DNA from: Candidatus Limnocylindrales bacterium | Lineage (GTDB): Bacteria > Desulfobacterota > Binatia > UBA1149 > CAITLU01 | Length of the DNA: 64,000 nucleotides | Assembly: GCA_035626395.1 (NCBI GenBank) | Contig: DASPNR010000030.1 | Coordinates: forward strand, 310,001-374,000 | Reading direction: 5' to 3' | Shown here: positions 63,446 through 64,000 of the stretch, in pieces | How positions within the stretch are numbered: position 1 is the first letter of the stretch | Layout of the letters: the number at the start of each line of letters is the position of its first letter | Notes under the pieces: generated by a model | The model's input: the letters and a program-made list of their open reading frames with translations, nothing else | Database searches by the model: none | Told to the model about the DNA's origin: nothing | Program-made: the position numbers and the translations under genes

Positions 63446-64000
63446 ATGAACATCGATCGCCCCACGTGGCACCGCCGGCTTTCCGTCGCCATGCCCGAGC
63501 AGCTCGACCTCTACGAAAAGACCAAGGCGCTGCAGTGGAATGCCACCGATGCGGTCGACTGGTCGCAGCCTGTCCGCAACTACACCGAAGCGGCGTACGC
63601 GGCCACGGGCGGACGCATCTCGCGCGAAGACTTCGACCGCATCTGCGCGGAGCGGCGCGCTTTCACGTTCACACAGCTCTTCTTCGGCGAGCAGGCGGCG
63701 CTAGCGCTGTGCGCGCAGCTCATCAACCAGTGCCCGGAGCTGGAGGCACGCATGGTGCTGGCCGGGCAGGTGATCGACGAGGCGCGGCACGTCGAGGTGT
63801 TCGGCAGGTATCTGGACAAGCTCGGCGTCGATGCCCCGCTCGATCCGATGCTCGAGGGCATCGTGCATCAGCTGCTCGACAGTGACTTCTACGGCGAGAA
63901 GATCGTCGGAATGCAGATCTTCCTCGAAGGCATTGCCGTCGGGCTGTTCCAGGTGTTCGCGCAGGAAAGCCCCGACCCCCTCCTGCGCGAGCTCATGCGC
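63446..64000 (+). CDS. Ferritin-like diiron protein, 3' end outside window
   Basis: An open frame of 185 codons runs off the end of the window. It begins MNIDRPTWHRRLSVAMPEQ and contains LYEKTKALQWNATDAVDW, then helices with FFGEQAALALC, VIDEARHVEVFGRYL and IFLEGIAVGLFQVF. The Glu, ExxH-like and Glu positions are those of the diiron carboxylate site in ribonucleotide reductase R2-like ferritin proteins. It might be an oxygenase or oxidase (AurF- or R2lox-like); the rest is needed to tell. Divergent from the photolyase gene with 160 bp between. No Shine-Dalgarno of note. Confidence 0.8.
   Translation, partial: MNIDRPTWHRRLSVAMPEQLDLYEKTKALQWNATDAVDWSQPVRNYTEAAYAATGGRISREDFDRICAERRAFTFTQLFFGEQAALALCAQLINQCPELEARMVLAGQVIDEARHVEVFGRYLDKLGVDAPLDPMLEGIVHQLLDSDFYGEKIVGMQIFLEGIAVGLFQVFAQESPDPLLRELMR

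Overview
The window is GC-rich chromosomal DNA of a Gram-negative bacterium. Three things suggest a Deltaproteobacteria-like lineage (Binatota, Desulfobacterota or Myxococcota), though this is inference without any alignment: a meso-diaminopimelate-type MurE, a cvpA-dnaG-rpoD operon next to a tRNA and the RNase P RNA gene, and secreted proteins built from Cys-rich helical, DUF1566 and dockerin-like modules. There is no rRNA, CRISPR array, intact insertion sequence or prophage. Most of the window is housekeeping, with accessory genes on both flanks.

Layout. 1-4.7 kb: the 3' part of murJ, trmO, a divergent thioredoxin 2, and a secreted SGNH hydrolase with a strong terminator. 4.7-8.3 kb: two secreted Cys-rich proteins (one fused to a histidine-phosphatase domain, one to DUF1566), then tRNA-Phe with a partial copy of its 3' end. 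8.4-14.7 kb: prmA-rsmE-gshB on the minus strand, a glycerophosphodiesterase, and a lipoprotein made of two fused M16 peptidase units. 14.9-20.4 kb: cvpA-dnaG-rpoD, tRNA(CAU), a coiled-coil zinc-ribbon protein and rnpB. 20.6-23.5 kb: a hybrid sensor kinase and a MATE transporter.

23.6-41.7 kb holds a complete division and cell-wall (dcw) cluster: mraZ-rsmH-ftsL-ftsI-murE-murF-mraY-murD-ftsW-murG-murC-murB-ftsQ-ftsA-ftsZ, mostly coupled by 4-bp stop/start overlaps and lacking only ddl. Its leader has four TGGG boxes at 10-12 bp spacing (probable MraZ operator). These overlap one arm of a long inverted repeat that ends in seven T, so the cluster may be controlled by both autorepression and attenuation.

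41.7-64 kb is accessory: a dockerin-tailed secreted protein, a RoxA/RoxB-like diheme cytochrome, RNase HII, an ECF sigma/ChrR-type anti-sigma pair followed by a tandem SagB-type nitroreductase, a CDP-alcohol phosphatidyltransferase, a DUF4056-like lipoprotein, GFA, GNAT and RidA proteins, a HAD phosphatase fused to a HerA-like ATPase, a secreted carboxylesterase, an NfeD-stomatin pair, a GAF sensor kinase, a photolyase and the start of a ferritin-like diiron protein.

The observations most worth following up are the dcw leader, the HAD-ATPase fusion, the duplicated four-Cys secreted module with exactly conserved spacing, the sigma/ChrR/SagB locus, and the tRNA-Phe 3'-end duplication. All functional statements come from reading the sequence and family knowledge; no database search was run.
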